Source: CAZSAT01 sp964604675
GTDB lineage: Bacteria > Myxococcota_A > UBA796 > CAJQPC01
NCBI GenBank assembly: GCA_964604675.1
Contig: CAZSAT010000018.1
Span: 17,980 to 81,979, forward strand
DNA: 64,000 nucleotides
Direction of reading: 5' to 3'
The notes beneath the pieces were generated by a model. The model saw nothing but the letters and a program-made list of their open reading frames with translations, searched no databases and was not told the origin of the DNA. Position numbers and translations under genes: made by a program. Shown here piece after piece: positions 15,376 through 24,174 of this stretch (the stretch's first letter is position 1; every line of letters begins with the position of its first letter).

Positions 15376-18300
15376 ATCAGGCGCTTCCTGTGATCGTCGG
15401 CGAAAGCGCGCGCCTCGTCGGCGTCGGAACCGGTCAAGGCCTCTGCCGCAAGCTCGGCGAGCTGCACGAGGTCGTTGCTCGCCGCGCCGACCGCGAGGTG
15501 GGTGGCATAGATGCCGCGCACGACGGGCCAGGCATGCCGGTCGCCGGCCCTCACCCGCGCCACGCCGTCGGCCGCATCGACAAAGGGGACGAGCCACGCC
15601 GGCCCGGACAGCTGGATGCGCTCGCGAGCCAGGCTGAAGGCTCGTGTGGCCCCGGGCTGATCCTGTTGGAGCCTGCACATGCCCAGGTTGTAGGCGGGCA
15701 GTGCGCCGCTTCGCAGGTGGTGTTTCTCGCAGAGCGCGAGCGCGGCTTCGTAGGTCTCCGCGGCTTCTTCGTAGCGGCTCCGGTCCCGGTACACCTCGCC
15801 TAGCTGGTCGAGCACCGTCACCGAGAGCTCGGTGAGGCCGACGCGTGCCAGCGCCGTCAGCGCTTCGTTCACCAGGCGTCGCACCTCGGCCACGCTGTGG
15901 GTCTCGGCGACGGTGCTCGCGGCCATCACGCGCATGTAGGCCGCGAGCGCAGGCTGGCCGTCGTGCTCGAGCCACTCGGCCTGTCGGTGCGCCAGGTCGG
16001 CGGCCTCGTGGCGGTGCCCGGTGCGCACCATCACGTCCTGGCCGAGCACCGCCAGGCGTCGCCAGGCGGGGGAGCCCATCGGCGTCTCCGAGAGGGTCTT
16101 CATCGCGTCCCGCGCGAGCTGCGCGCAGAGCAACGGGTTCTCGGCGGACAGTGCCCAGCGAAGGTGCAGGTCGGTGAGGTGCCACGCGTCGGTCCATTGC
16201 GCCACGGTGAGCTGCTGGAGCAGGCGGGCGGTGCGCGCGACCACCTCCCGGGCCTCGTCCGGACGGCCGAGCACGCCGAGCAGCGTCCACCGGAGCACCG
16301 GCTCGTCGGCGCGCTCGGAGGCCACCTGGGGCAGCTCGGCCAGGTCGAGGCACGTCCCCATCTGTTCGGCGTGCTCGAGGGCGCCGTGGAACCGACCGCG
16401 TCGGTAGGCCATCCATGCGGCGCGGCGGTAGGCCTCGGCCGCAGCCACGTGATCACCGGCCGCATGGAGGTGGCGGGCCTCCCGATCGGCCGCGCGGTCC
16501 TGGCGCACCAGCCGGACCGCGGTCGCCGCAGCTCGGTGCAGGGCCGGGAGGTCGTCGCCTTCCAACAGGCTCTCGCGGAGCAGGCGATGGCTCCAGCCGA
16601 GCTGCCGCTTGCGCACCCAGATCAGGCCGGAGCGCGCCAGCGCGTCCAGGCTGTGGCGCATGTCGCTCGGTGCGATCCCGAGGTAACGGCATGCGGCCGC
16701 GAGCTCGTCGGGGTCGGCGGCGACGCCGAGGACCGCGAGCAGCCCCGGGAGGCGTGGGTCGCCTCGTGGACCCATGGCCGCCTGCAGCCGCCCGAGCCAG
16801 ATGGCGCGGAGCCCGCCGGGCAGGGTGGGCGTGCCGACCAGGCGGAACCCGTCGGGGCCGGGCTCCACGAGGTCGCGATCCACCCAGTCCTTCACCAGCT
16901 CCACGACGTAGAAGGGGTGCCCCTCGGCCGTGGCCCTCAAGGTCTCCGCGAGCTCGGGTGACATCGGGAGCAGGCGCTGGGCCATCGCCGTGGCTTCGTC
17001 GGCGCTCAGGGCGGGCAGGTCCACCTCCAAGGCGTCGATCTCGACGCGGGCGGAAGGCGTTGCCGTCAGGATGAGGAGGCCCCGGTCGCCCGAGCGCGTC
17101 CAGGCCGCTGCGAAGTCCTGGCTCGAGGCGCTCGTGTGCACATCGTCCAGCACCACCACGGGCAGCCGGTCGCCGGCGAGGCAGCACAGGGTCTGTCGGA
17201 TGATCTCGAAGAGCCGCTCCTCCGCCTGCGGCGCATCACCGCGCTGTCGCCTCAACAGGGCGAGCAGGGGAAGGACCAGCCGGCGAGCGAGCTGCTGCCG
17301 TTCCACGAGCCGGTCGAGTCGTTGGAGGGTCTGCTCCCGATCGAGATCGGTCGTGCCGAGCACGGCCTCGACCATGGGGGTGAGCCCGTCGAAGGGACCG
17401 GGCTGCCGTGCGTGGGTCGCAACGAAGCGGTGGGCGAGGCCCAGCTCGTCGGCCCGCCGAGCGACGCCGATCGCCAGCCGTGACCGGCCGCTGCCCCGAG
17501 CTCCGCTCACCAACACGGCCTGGCTCGAGCCCTTGTCGACGACGGTGGTCAGGGCGTCCCACAGCGCGTCGCGTTCGCGCTCACGGCCCACGAACGGCGC
17601 CTTCCGCAGGCCGAGCAGGCGCAACCCGGTGTCGGCGAGACCGGGCGGTCGAAGCGGCGTCTCACGACGCCAATCGGGCATCAGGATGCCGAGGCCGTCG
17701 CCGTCGCCGAGCAGGGCCGCAGCGGCCTCCGCGGCACGGGCATAGCGGCGCGACGGGTCCTTCTCGAGCAGCTTCCTGAGCCACGCCTCCACACCGTCGG
17801 GCACTTGCGTCGCCGGCGTGAAGTCCGGCAAGGGGCGGGCCACCTGCTTCACCATGATCGGCACGCCGTCGCCCGACCGGAAGGGCACCTTGCCGGTGCA
17901 GAGGCGCCACGCGATGATCCCGAGGGCGTAGAGGTCGGTGTGCGGGCCGATGTCGGCCTGGACCATCTCGATCTGTTCGGGCGCCATGTAGGCGGGCGTG
18001 CCGTAGGTCGCGTCCTTGTCGGTGCGTCCCGGCATCCACGCGATTCCGAAGTCTGCGAGCTTCAGCCCCCAGGGCGCCGAGCGGCTGCGATCGAGCAGCA
18101 CGTTCCTGGGCTTGAGGTCGCGGTGCACGATGTCGTGGGCGTGGGCATGGCCGAGCGCGTCGAGCAGCGCGAGCAGGCAAGCGCGTATCGCCAGCCAGCC
18201 GGCGTCGGGCCGGAGATCGTGCAGGGACCGGCCCTCGACCAGCTCCATCGCGATCCAGGGCAGGCCAGGTGTGAGGCCGGTGCCCGCATCGTCGAAGTCG

Positions 18301-18512
18301 CTGGCGAGCGTGCCGTAGTCGAAGACCCGCACGATGCGCGGGTGGTCCAGGCTGGCGGCCGCGCGGACCTCGAAGGCGTGATCGGCGTCGGCGACGTTGA
18401 GCACCTTGATCGCGACGTCGGTGCCCGAGCGCAGGTGGCGACCGCGGAAGACCCGCGCCATGCCGCCCACGCCGATCGCTTCGCCGAGCTGAAAGGGACC
18501 GACCTGCGCCAC
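15372..18512 (-). CDS. Ser/Thr protein kinase with AAA ATPase and TPR regions
   Basis: 1046 residues. An intact kinase domain (1-~265) shows GVGGMARVFRG, VAIK, HRDLKPRNVLL, DFGIAW and a MAPEQ segment, so it should be catalytically active, in contrast to the pseudokinase at 1980-6326. An ATPase of the STAND/AAA type follows (~300-560) with P-loop GARGSGRSRL and a Walker B-like VVVLDDVH. The remaining half is helical and TPR-like. Such proteins are common in myxobacteria as cytoplasmic signal integrators. No transmembrane segment is evident. GTG start; CATACT lies at -12 to -7 and there is no Shine-Dalgarno sequence. Confidence 0.9.
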   Translation of the reverse strand: MAQVGPFQLGEAIGVGGMARVFRGRHLRSGTDVAIKVLNVADADHAFEVRAAASLDHPRIVRVFDYGTLASDFDDAGTGLTPGLPWIAMELVEGRSLHDLRPDAGWLAIRACLLALLDALGHAHAHDIVHRDLKPRNVLLDRSRSAPWGLKLADFGIAWMPGRTDKDATYGTPAYMAPEQIEMVQADIGPHTDLYALGIIAWRLCTGKVPFRSGDGVPIMVKQVARPLPDFTPATQVPDGVEAWLRKLLEKDPSRRYARAAEAAAALLGDGDGLGILMPDWRRETPLRPPGLADTGLRLLGLRKAPFVGRERERDALWDALTTVVDKGSSQAVLVSGARGSGRSRLAIGVARRADELGLAHRFVATHARQPGPFDGLTPMVEAVLGTTDLDREQTLQRLDRLVERQQLARRLVLPLLALLRRQRGDAPQAEERLFEIIRQTLCCLAGDRLPVVVLDDVHTSASSQDFAAAWTRSGDRGLLILTATPSARVEIDALEVDLPALSADEATAMAQRLLPMSPELAETLRATAEGHPFYVVELVKDWVDRDLVEPGPDGFRLVGTPTLPGGLRAIWLGRLQAAMGPRGDPRLPGLLAVLGVAADPDELAAACRYLGIAPSDMRHSLDALARSGLIWVRKRQLGWSHRLLRESLLEGDDLPALHRAAATAVRLVRQDRAADREARHLHAAGDHVAAAEAYRRAAWMAYRRGRFHGALEHAEQMGTCLDLAELPQVASERADEPVLRWTLLGVLGRPDEAREVVARTARLLQQLTVAQWTDAWHLTDLHLRWALSAENPLLCAQLARDAMKTLSETPMGSPAWRRLAVLGQDVMVRTGHRHEAADLAHRQAEWLEHDGQPALAAYMRVMAASTVAETHSVAEVRRLVNEALTALARVGLTELSVTVLDQLGEVYRDRSRYEEAAETYEAALALCEKHHLRSGALPAYNLGMCRLQQDQPGATRAFSLARERIQLSGPAWLVPFVDAADGVARVRAGDRHAWPVVRGIYATHLAVGAASNDLVQLAELAAEALTGSDADEARAFADDHRKRLI

Positions 18513-18518
18513 CGTGTG

Positions 18519-18524
18519 AGTATG
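18519..18524 (-). promoter_or_regulatory. -10-like element of the Ser/Thr kinase gene
   Basis: CATACT on the minus strand at -12 to -7 from the GTG at 18512; it lacks the first T of the TAnnnT pattern and is therefore a weaker member of the set. Confidence 0.35.
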
Positions 18525-18562
18525 CCGCCCGTGAGCGCACGCCGACAGGACCGGTCCTTCCT

Positions 18563-19444
18563 TTGACGCGCCCGGTGCTGCGGCGGGGGCCGCTCCTGAT
18601 GGTGCTCACGACCTTGGCGTTCACCGCGATGATCGGCCTCGTCAAGGTGGCGCGTGCCGAGCTGAGCGCCGCGGAGGTGGTGTTCTGGCGGGGCTTCGTG
18701 GGCATTCCGATCGCGGCGCTCGGCCTGCGCGGGCTGCGGTTGGCGCCCGCCAACCGGCCGGTCCTCGCACTTCGGATCGGCCTGGGATTCTGCGCCATGA
18801 TCTGCTTCTTCACCGCCGCCAAGGGGCTCCCGCTCGCGGATCACGCGCTGTACTCGAAGCTCCACCCGCTGCTGGTCGGCATCCTCGCGCCGCTGGCGCT
18901 CGGCGCGGGCGAGCGGCCGGGCTCGAGGACGTGGGGTGCCCTCGTCTTCGGCCTGGTCGGCTGTGGCGTCCTGCTCGGTCCCGAGGTGCAGGGCGGCGGT
19001 CTCTGGGGACTCTGGGCCCTGGCGGCGGCTGCCTTCTCGGCAGGCGCGCACGTGTGCCTGCGGAGGCTCGGCGAGACCGATCATCCGGCGGTGGTCGTGC
19101 TGTGCTTCCAGCTCGCCATCGCGCCGCTTTCCCTGCTCCTGGTGCTCGTGCAGGACGGTGGCCTGCCAGGTCTGCCTCCGGTCGAACTCTGGCCGGTGCT
19201 CGCCGGGGTCGCGGTGTTCGCCGTGCTCGGTCAGACGATGATGACCCGCGCCTACCAGCTCGATCGCGCGGCGGTGGTGGCCGGCGCGGCCTACACCTCG
19301 CCGCTGTGGGCCGGCCTGGCCGACGCGGTGTTCTTCGAGACCCTGCCGTCCTGGACCACGCTCGTGGGAGGGATGCTGATCGTCGGGTCGGGCCTTGCGG
19401 TCATCCTCCAGGAGGATCCGGAGCCTGCTTCGCCAGTCCGATGA
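18563..19444 (+). CDS. EamA/DMT-family transporter
   Basis: 293-residue membrane protein with about ten hydrophobic helices in two repeated EamA halves (residues ~10-135 and ~145-285), the pattern of drug/metabolite transporters. The FWRGFVGIPIAALGLRG segment is typical of the first repeat. The substrate is unknown. The start TTG at 18563 gives MTRPVLRRG; an in-frame ATG at 18600 is an alternative. Its 3' end overlaps the convergent OmpA-like gene by 44 nt. No functional link to its neighbours is apparent. Confidence 0.85.
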   Translation: MTRPVLRRGPLLMVLTTLAFTAMIGLVKVARAELSAAEVVFWRGFVGIPIAALGLRGLRLAPANRPVLALRIGLGFCAMICFFTAAKGLPLADHALYSKLHPLLVGILAPLALGAGERPGSRTWGALVFGLVGCGVLLGPEVQGGGLWGLWALAAAAFSAGAHVCLRRLGETDHPAVVVLCFQLAIAPLSLLLVLVQDGGLPGLPPVELWPVLAGVAVFAVLGQTMMTRAYQLDRAAVVAGAAYTSPLWAGLADAVFFETLPSWTTLVGGMLIVGSGLAVILQEDPEPASPVR

Positions 19445-20270
19445 CCAGCTCGAGTCGGCGGTTGTGGTCGCGTCCGGCCTCGGTGGCGTTGTCGGCGATC
19501 GGCTGGGTGCCCGCAGCCGATCCAGCGCTGAGGTCGTGGCGCGCCCCGGCCTGCTGGAGCGTGCGAACGACGGTCATGGCCTGGGCGAAGCCGAGCTCCC
19601 ACGACGAGTTGTGCTGGCCGCCGTAGTGCGGTTGGTCGTCGGTGTGAGCCATCACACGCACCGCCGCTCGCGGCACCCGGGCGAGGGCGTCCGTCATCGC
19701 CACCAGGAGCTCCTCGCCCCGCGGGGAGACCGAGCTCAGATCCTCGTTGAAGATCTGCTTGGTCGGGACCCGCACCACCACGTCTTCCCCACGCTGGAGG
19801 ACCTCGAGCCGCCCGTCACGCTCGAGGCCGCGGAAGGCCATGTGGGTCTGCGCATGGCGTGCATCGATGATGTCCTGTTCCCGCTCGTCCTCGATCAGGT
19901 GCTCGAGGGCGGAGGCGATGCGATCGGCGCGTCCTTCGATGGCCGCCAGCTCGTCCGGGCTGACACGCTCCTCTTCGGGGTCGGGGGCATAGGCCTCGAG
20001 CTGTGCGAGGCGCACGGCGAGCTCTTCGCGCGCCTGGGTCGCGGCCAGCTCCGTCGCGTCCAGACGAAGCTGGAGGTCGCCGGCGCGCGCCTCGAGCCCC
20101 CCGACGCTGTCCTGGAGAAGCGCGATCTCGTCGTCGCGGGCCTGCACGTCCTGGAAGCAGGCGCCCTGGGTGGTGGTCAGAGCGGTGCGTGTGGCGTCGA
20201 GCTGGACCCGCAGGAGCTCGTGCGAGCCCTTGCTGACACAACCGAACAAGAGGGGGAGGACGGTCCACAT
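19401..20270 (-). CDS. OmpA-family lipoprotein with coiled-coil stalk
   Basis: 289 residues. The N-terminus MWTVLPLLFGC is a short lipoprotein signal (Cys11). Residues ~20-150 are charged, heptad-like and likely coiled coil. The C-terminal ~130 residues form an OmpA/MotB-like peptidoglycan-binding domain: VRVMAHTDDQPH and RDHNRRLELVIG correspond to the conserved TD...G and NRRVE motifs. It probably tethers an outer-membrane assembly to the cell wall. It is the last gene of a minus-strand operon with an outer-membrane protein (8-nt gap) and a START-like secreted protein, opposite a FadR-like regulator. Confidence 0.87.
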   Translation of the reverse strand: MWTVLPLLFGCVSKGSHELLRVQLDATRTALTTTQGACFQDVQARDDEIALLQDSVGGLEARAGDLQLRLDATELAATQAREELAVRLAQLEAYAPDPEEERVSPDELAAIEGRADRIASALEHLIEDEREQDIIDARHAQTHMAFRGLERDGRLEVLQRGEDVVVRVPTKQIFNEDLSSVSPRGEELLVAMTDALARVPRAAVRVMAHTDDQPHYGGQHNSSWELGFAQAMTVVRTLQQAGARHDLSAGSAAGTQPIADNATEAGRDHNRRLELVIGLAKQAPDPPGG

Positions 20271-20278
20271 GAGCGGTC

Positions 20279-21853
20279 CTAGAACAGCTCCCAGCTCGCG
20301 CGGAGCAAGACGCTCTGCTCGACCTGGGCACTGTCGATGACCTGGGGTTCCAGGTCGATGTTGACGAAGTAGTTCATGGAGAGGTTGCGCGTGAGGCGAA
20401 GGCTCAGCGTGTTGCGCCAGCTTGCGGCCAGGGTCTGGCGGAGGCCGTCCTCGACCGCCGTGAAGGGCGCGAAGAGCTCCACGTCGGTGGCGTAGACCAC
20501 CCAGCCGGGGAGGCGCATGGTCGCGACCACGGTGCTCTCGAAGCCGACCTCGTTGAAGGACGGGATGGCCTTGTACTCGACCTCAGAGGTGCTGGCGGTG
20601 TCGTCGAGCACCAGCGCGCCGTCGTACAGGTTCTGCCGCGAGCCGAGCCCCAAGCGGAAGTTGAAGTTCATGCTGCGGGCCTTCTCGAGGAAGACCGTGT
20701 TCAGGCCGACGCCCTGGCGGAAGAGCGTGGGCTCCCACGGGGCCGCGATCCGGAAGGTCTCGTTGGCGAGCACGCTGTCGCTCGCCGTGCTTCCGTCCAA
20801 CAGCGTGGTGACGAAGGTGGTGTCCTCGGTGGCGAGCACCTCGCTCGCGAACGCCCGCGACTGGGCGGATCCGCGCACGTAGGGACCGAGGGCGCCTCGG
20901 ATCGCCCACGTGTACAGCGCGTCGCCACGCAGGCGGTCCGTGCCCCGGATCAACGGCTGCGGGTCCGCATCCTGTGGGCGAACCTGCGAGAAGCCCTCGT
21001 CGGCCTGGGCGACGAGCGTCACCCGGTGGGGACCGTCCGCAAAGGCGGCCTGCGCGTCGATGAAGCCGTTGGCGGTGTACTGGGTCTGGTTGAACGCGCC
21101 GACGACGTTGCGGTTGGAGGCCACCGCCCCGTCGAAGCCCACGACCACCGAGCGGAACCAGCGTGTGTTGCGCCCGTCGTCGGCGATCTCCTCGGGCAGC
21201 AGCACGCCGCCCCCGAGGAAGTCTCCGGTGTCCGCGTCCTGCACGACGCGGTAGCGCACGAACCCGCCTTCGGGGATGTACACGGTCACGTAGTCCCGGA
21301 GGGCCCTCACGCTGCGGCCAACCCGCACGATGCGGTAGAGCCCCGGCGCGAGCAGCCAGGTCTGCAGGATCTCGCCTTGCAGGGTGTCAGCGCCGAAGCC
21401 TGTGCCCACCGGCTGCCGAGTGTCTGCCCGGATGATCTCGTAGGCGCCCCGGTGCGGCACGCGGTGGTCGTCCACGACCTCGATGCGCACCGCACCCCAC
21501 TGCACGGGCACGACCGTCGTCTCGCCTTCGACGACCTCGATGGCCACCGACACCCCCTGGGCGGGGGACCCGGAGCTGACGACCACCACGTAGGGCCCGG
21601 GTGGGAAGAGCGCCCTGCTGCCCACGGAGATCGAGTGCACCTCGTCCCCCGCGACCACCGTGGCGGGCGGTTCGTGCTCGGCCCCGGTGATGGTGGGGAC
21701 GAAGATCGCGCCCTGGCCCACCGGGATGACGGTGGGGTCCGCGGCGAGCTGCTGCGCGGGGTGGGAGGCCACCCAGGAGAACACGTCCTGGGCGTGGGCG
21801 GGGGCCGCCCAGAAGGTGAACGCGACGAGCACGAGCATCAATAGACGGGACAT
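20279..21853 (-). CDS. Predicted outer-membrane beta-barrel protein with PEGA-like N-terminal region
   Basis: 524 residues. MSRLLMLVLVAFTFWAAPAHAQ is a clear signal peptide cut after AHA. Residues ~60-250 are beta-rich with PEGA/Ig-like strands. The C-terminal half has alternating amphipathic strands, many aromatic residues and ends in SWELF, the terminal Phe typical of BAM-inserted barrels. The segment ADEGFSQ...TDRLRGDALYTW resembles DUF481/DUF3078-type outer-membrane proteins, but the family is uncertain. The ATG at 21853 overlaps the upstream START-like gene by 16 nt. Co-transcription suggests a surface assembly with the OmpA-like lipoprotein and the secreted lipid-binding candidate. Confidence 0.75.
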   Translation of the reverse strand: MSRLLMLVLVAFTFWAAPAHAQDVFSWVASHPAQQLAADPTVIPVGQGAIFVPTITGAEHEPPATVVAGDEVHSISVGSRALFPPGPYVVVVSSGSPAQGVSVAIEVVEGETTVVPVQWGAVRIEVVDDHRVPHRGAYEIIRADTRQPVGTGFGADTLQGEILQTWLLAPGLYRIVRVGRSVRALRDYVTVYIPEGGFVRYRVVQDADTGDFLGGGVLLPEEIADDGRNTRWFRSVVVGFDGAVASNRNVVGAFNQTQYTANGFIDAQAAFADGPHRVTLVAQADEGFSQVRPQDADPQPLIRGTDRLRGDALYTWAIRGALGPYVRGSAQSRAFASEVLATEDTTFVTTLLDGSTASDSVLANETFRIAAPWEPTLFRQGVGLNTVFLEKARSMNFNFRLGLGSRQNLYDGALVLDDTASTSEVEYKAIPSFNEVGFESTVVATMRLPGWVVYATDVELFAPFTAVEDGLRQTLAASWRNTLSLRLTRNLSMNYFVNIDLEPQVIDSAQVEQSVLLRASWELF

Positions 21854-22593
21854 ACCGGGTTCCCTGTCCTGGAGAAGTTCTGGATGGCGAGGACCTGATC
21901 GCGCACACCTTGCGCCGCGAGTCGGGAGGTGACGCTGGTGGGCACCCCTTCGCCGGGGTTGGAGATGGAGACGTACTCGACCCAGGTCGTGTAGGGATCG
22001 ATGGCCACGAGGAGCCAGCTCCCCGCCGTGCTGCCGAGCGGCACCGCTGCGTCCATGAGCTTCCTGGCGGAGGGGCTGCGGACGAAGGCCGGGTTGGTGG
22101 ACGACGACCAGACAAGCTCGCGCACGCTGTTGCCGGTGCTCCGCTCGAGCGCCGGGTTGCTCTTCAGGTGACCGATCCACCACCGGTCGTCGACGAACGG
22201 CACCGGAATGGGCAGGTACTGGAAGACCGCGCGTCCCGACTGGCAGGGGCGTCCCTTCACCAGCTCGCTGTAGGACACCGCCGTGTACCCGGGATGACGT
22301 GTCTCGTCGTTGAGCCCGGCCCATAGCTGCCCGATCGACAGGTTCACCACGGTGTTGGCGGTGGCCTTCTGACCGGCGACTGCCACGTTGATGGCGCCGC
22401 TGGCCGCCCGCCGGATGTCGGCGTCGGACGGGGGCGGGACGGCCCGGCCGATGCGCTCGGATCGGTAGGGCGCGACCTCCGCCAGCCGTGCGCTGATCTC
22501 CTGGGCCGTGGCGGCGAAGGTGACGGCCACGACGAGGAGGGCTGCGAGCATCACGACGAAGCATAGACGCCGCGAGACGGGGCGCTGTTCCAC
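21838..22593 (-). CDS. Secreted START/SRPBCC-like protein
   Basis: 251 residues with an N-terminal signal peptide (residues ~9-30, ending ATAQ). The rest has the order of strands and helices of START/SRPBCC lipid-binding domains: LWAGLNDETRHPGYTAVSYSE, PFVDDRWWIGHLKSN, SWLLVAIDPYTTWVEYVS and the C-terminal helix preceded by NPGEGVPTSVTSR. Two cysteines (C118 region, C-terminal C) may form a disulfide. It is first in the operon that encodes the outer-membrane protein and OmpA-like lipoprotein. GTG start; TATCGT lies at -13 to -8 and a FadR-like operator directly upstream. A role in lipid carriage across the periplasm is inference. Confidence 0.65.
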   Translation of the reverse strand: MEQRPVSRRLCFVVMLAALLVVAVTFAATAQEISARLAEVAPYRSERIGRAVPPPSDADIRRAASGAINVAVAGQKATANTVVNLSIGQLWAGLNDETRHPGYTAVSYSELVKGRPCQSGRAVFQYLPIPVPFVDDRWWIGHLKSNPALERSTGNSVRELVWSSSTNPAFVRSPSARKLMDAAVPLGSTAGSWLLVAIDPYTTWVEYVSISNPGEGVPTSVTSRLAAQGVRDQVLAIQNFSRTGNPVCPVY

Positions 22594-22600
22594 GGGAGGA

Positions 22601-22606
22601 ACGATA
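22601..22606 (-). promoter_or_regulatory. -10 element of the START-like operon
   Basis: TATCGT on the minus strand, -13 to -8 from the GTG at 22593. The FadR-like operator touches its upstream edge, so occupancy should block this promoter. Confidence 0.5.
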
Positions 22607-22622
22607 ACTGGTATGACCAGTT
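22606..22622. promoter_or_regulatory. FadR-like operator between divergent operons
   Basis: AACTGGTATGACCAGTT is a perfect 7-bp inverted repeat with a 3-bp centre. It closely resembles the E. coli FadR site (AACTGGTCNGACNTGTT as I recall it). It lies between the START-like operon and a gene for a FadR/GntR regulator, abuts the -10 of the former and overlaps the -35 of the latter, so one dimer could repress both directions. Confidence 0.75.
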
Positions 22623-22649
22623 GACCAGCAGACCATCCGACGGTAGGTT
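22621..22649 (+). promoter_or_regulatory. Promoter of the FadR-like regulator and hydroxylase operon
   Basis: TTGACC (22621-22626), a 17-bp spacer and TAGGTT (22644-22649), which ends 6 nt before the ATG at 22656. It is the best-formed sigma-70-type promoter in the window and predicts leaderless translation of the regulator. Confidence 0.7.
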
Positions 22650-22655
22650 CGCCCC

Positions 22656-23378
22656 ATGCTGCAACCGATCGAACGCCAGTCCGTCGCCGACCAGGTCTTC
22701 CAACAGCTCCGTGACCGCATCCTGTCGGGGGACATGGGGCCGGGAGCGGCGCTGCCCTCCGAGCGGCGACTCTCGGAGCTCCTCGGTGTCAACCGGGGCG
22801 CGGTGCGAGAAGGGCTCAAGCGCCTCGCACAGGCCCGCCTGGTCGACATCCAGCAGGGGGGCGCCACCCGCGTGCTGGACTTCCGGCAGACCGGAGGGCT
22901 CGATCTGCTCGGCGCGCTGCTCGTGGGGCCGCGAGGGCTCGACACCCACGTGGCGCGCAGCGTCATGGAGATGCGAACCGCGCTCGCGCCTCACATCGCG
23001 GAGCTCGCCGCCGGGCGGGCCCAGCCCCGGCACCTGGCCGAGCTCGACGCCATCGGCGACCAGATGGCGGCCTCGGGCGGCGACCAGGGCCAGCTCCAGC
23101 AACTCGCGGATCGCTACTGGGGCGTGCTGGTCGATGCGTCGCAGAACCTGGCCTTCCGGCTCGCCTACAACACGCTGTCGGTCACCCACCTGGCCCTCGG
23201 GCCGCTCGTGGCGGGGTTGCTCGCCGAAGAACACGCCGACACGCCGACCTACCGTTCGATCACCGATGCGGTCCGTCGAGGCGACACGATCCGCGCACGC
23301 CGGCTGGCCGATGAGCTGATCCGGCGTGGCGAGCGCGCCGTCTGTGCCCTGCTCGACCGACTGGAGACCCAGGCATGA
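22656..23378 (+). CDS. GntR-family transcriptional regulator, FadR-like
   Basis: 240 residues. The N-terminal winged helix (10-75) shows the GntR signature LPSERRLSELLGVNRGAVREGLKRL; a helical effector-binding domain follows (80-240), as in the FadR/FCD group that senses acyl-CoA or small carboxylates. The GntR binding helix and the upstream palindrome AACTGGT-ATG-ACCAGTT fit the FadR operator type, suggesting autorepression. The ATG start lies 6 nt after TAGGTT without Shine-Dalgarno sequence. Its stop overlaps the start of a fatty-acid-hydroxylase-like gene as ATGA, so regulator and enzyme are translationally coupled. The ligand is probably a fatty acyl derivative, by inference. Confidence 0.9.
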   Translation: MLQPIERQSVADQVFQQLRDRILSGDMGPGAALPSERRLSELLGVNRGAVREGLKRLAQARLVDIQQGGATRVLDFRQTGGLDLLGALLVGPRGLDTHVARSVMEMRTALAPHIAELAAGRAQPRHLAELDAIGDQMAASGGDQGQLQQLADRYWGVLVDASQNLAFRLAYNTLSVTHLALGPLVAGLLAEEHADTPTYRSITDAVRRGDTIRARRLADELIRRGERAVCALLDRLETQA

Positions 23379-24037
23379 ACCTCGCCTCACCCAAGCAGAC
23401 GCCCGCCACCGCCGCCGACGCCGTGCGGACCTTCTTCCGCTTCCCCGGCCCCTGCGCGCTCACCGCTTCGGCGGCCGTGGCCTGGTGCCTGCGCGTGTGG
23501 GTGGGCGAGGTCGGTGCCGTGGACCTGATGGTCGGTGCCGCGATCATCGCGCTGTGGCCGCTGCAGGAATGGCTCATCCACGTCTTCGTCCTGCACGCCC
23601 GACCGCGCACGATCGGGCGCTTCACCTGGTCGCCGCGAAACGCCATCAAGCACCGCATGCACCACGCGGACCCCTGGCGCCTCGAGCTGGTGTTCATCCC
23701 CTCGTTCGTCTGGCTCCCGGCCATCCCCTTGATGTGGCTCGGCCTGCCCGCGCTGGTGCCGCTGCCCGTCGCGCTCACCGGGATCGCGGTCTACTACACC
23801 TTCTCGGCCCACTACGAATGGTCGCACTACCTGGCGCACATCCGGTGGCGCCCGCCGATCGCACACTACCGGCGCATCGTCGACGCGCACCGCTGGCACC
23901 ACTTCAAGAACGAGTCGCGCTGGTGGGGCGTGAGCATGCTCATGGCCGACCGGCTGCTCGGGACCGGTGGCACCCCCGAGAACGTGCCGCCGTCGGACAC
24001 GGTACGCACCCTGGGCCTTCCGGCCGACGCTGCCTGA
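23375..24037 (+). CDS. Fatty acid hydroxylase superfamily membrane enzyme
   Basis: 220-residue di-iron membrane oxygenase of the sterol desaturase/fatty acid hydroxylase superfamily. The histidine clusters are visible: HVFVLH (69-74), HRMHH (93-97), HYEWSHYLAH and HRWHH near the C-terminus. Three to four hydrophobic helices hold the active site at the cytoplasmic face. Members hydroxylate fatty acyl chains, sterols, carotenoids or plasmalogen-type lipids; the substrate here is not predictable. It is co-expressed with the FadR-like regulator, so it likely responds to lipid supply, and the divergent operon encodes a START-like secreted protein. Confidence 0.88.
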   Translation: MNLASPKQTPATAADAVRTFFRFPGPCALTASAAVAWCLRVWVGEVGAVDLMVGAAIIALWPLQEWLIHVFVLHARPRTIGRFTWSPRNAIKHRMHHADPWRLELVFIPSFVWLPAIPLMWLGLPALVPLPVALTGIAVYYTFSAHYEWSHYLAHIRWRPPIAHYRRIVDAHRWHHFKNESRWWGVSMLMADRLLGTGGTPENVPPSDTVRTLGLPADAA

Positions 24038-24053
24038 TCCAGGTCGATTCGGG

Positions 24054-24070
24054 GCACCGGCGCACGGTGC
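24054..24070. terminator. Hairpin downstream of the hydroxylase gene
   Basis: GCACCG (24054-24059), a 5-nt loop and CGGTGC (24065-24070) form a perfect 6-bp stem 16 nt after the stop codon. There is no T-tract, so it may be a weak terminator or an mRNA-stabilising hairpin. Confidence 0.3.
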
Positions 24071-24174
24071 GACCCAAAGGTCCACGCTCCCCCACGTGAT
24101 TCCGGGTGCTTCGATTACGGGGCCCTGGCGTGCTTCTTGCTCTATTCTTCCTCCTTCTCGATCGGACGGTGTCC

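Noticed and set aside
21854..22966. N-terminal extension of the outer-membrane protein to 22966
   Set aside because: The extension is antisense to the regulator and out of frame with the START-like gene; a clear signal peptide begins at 21853.
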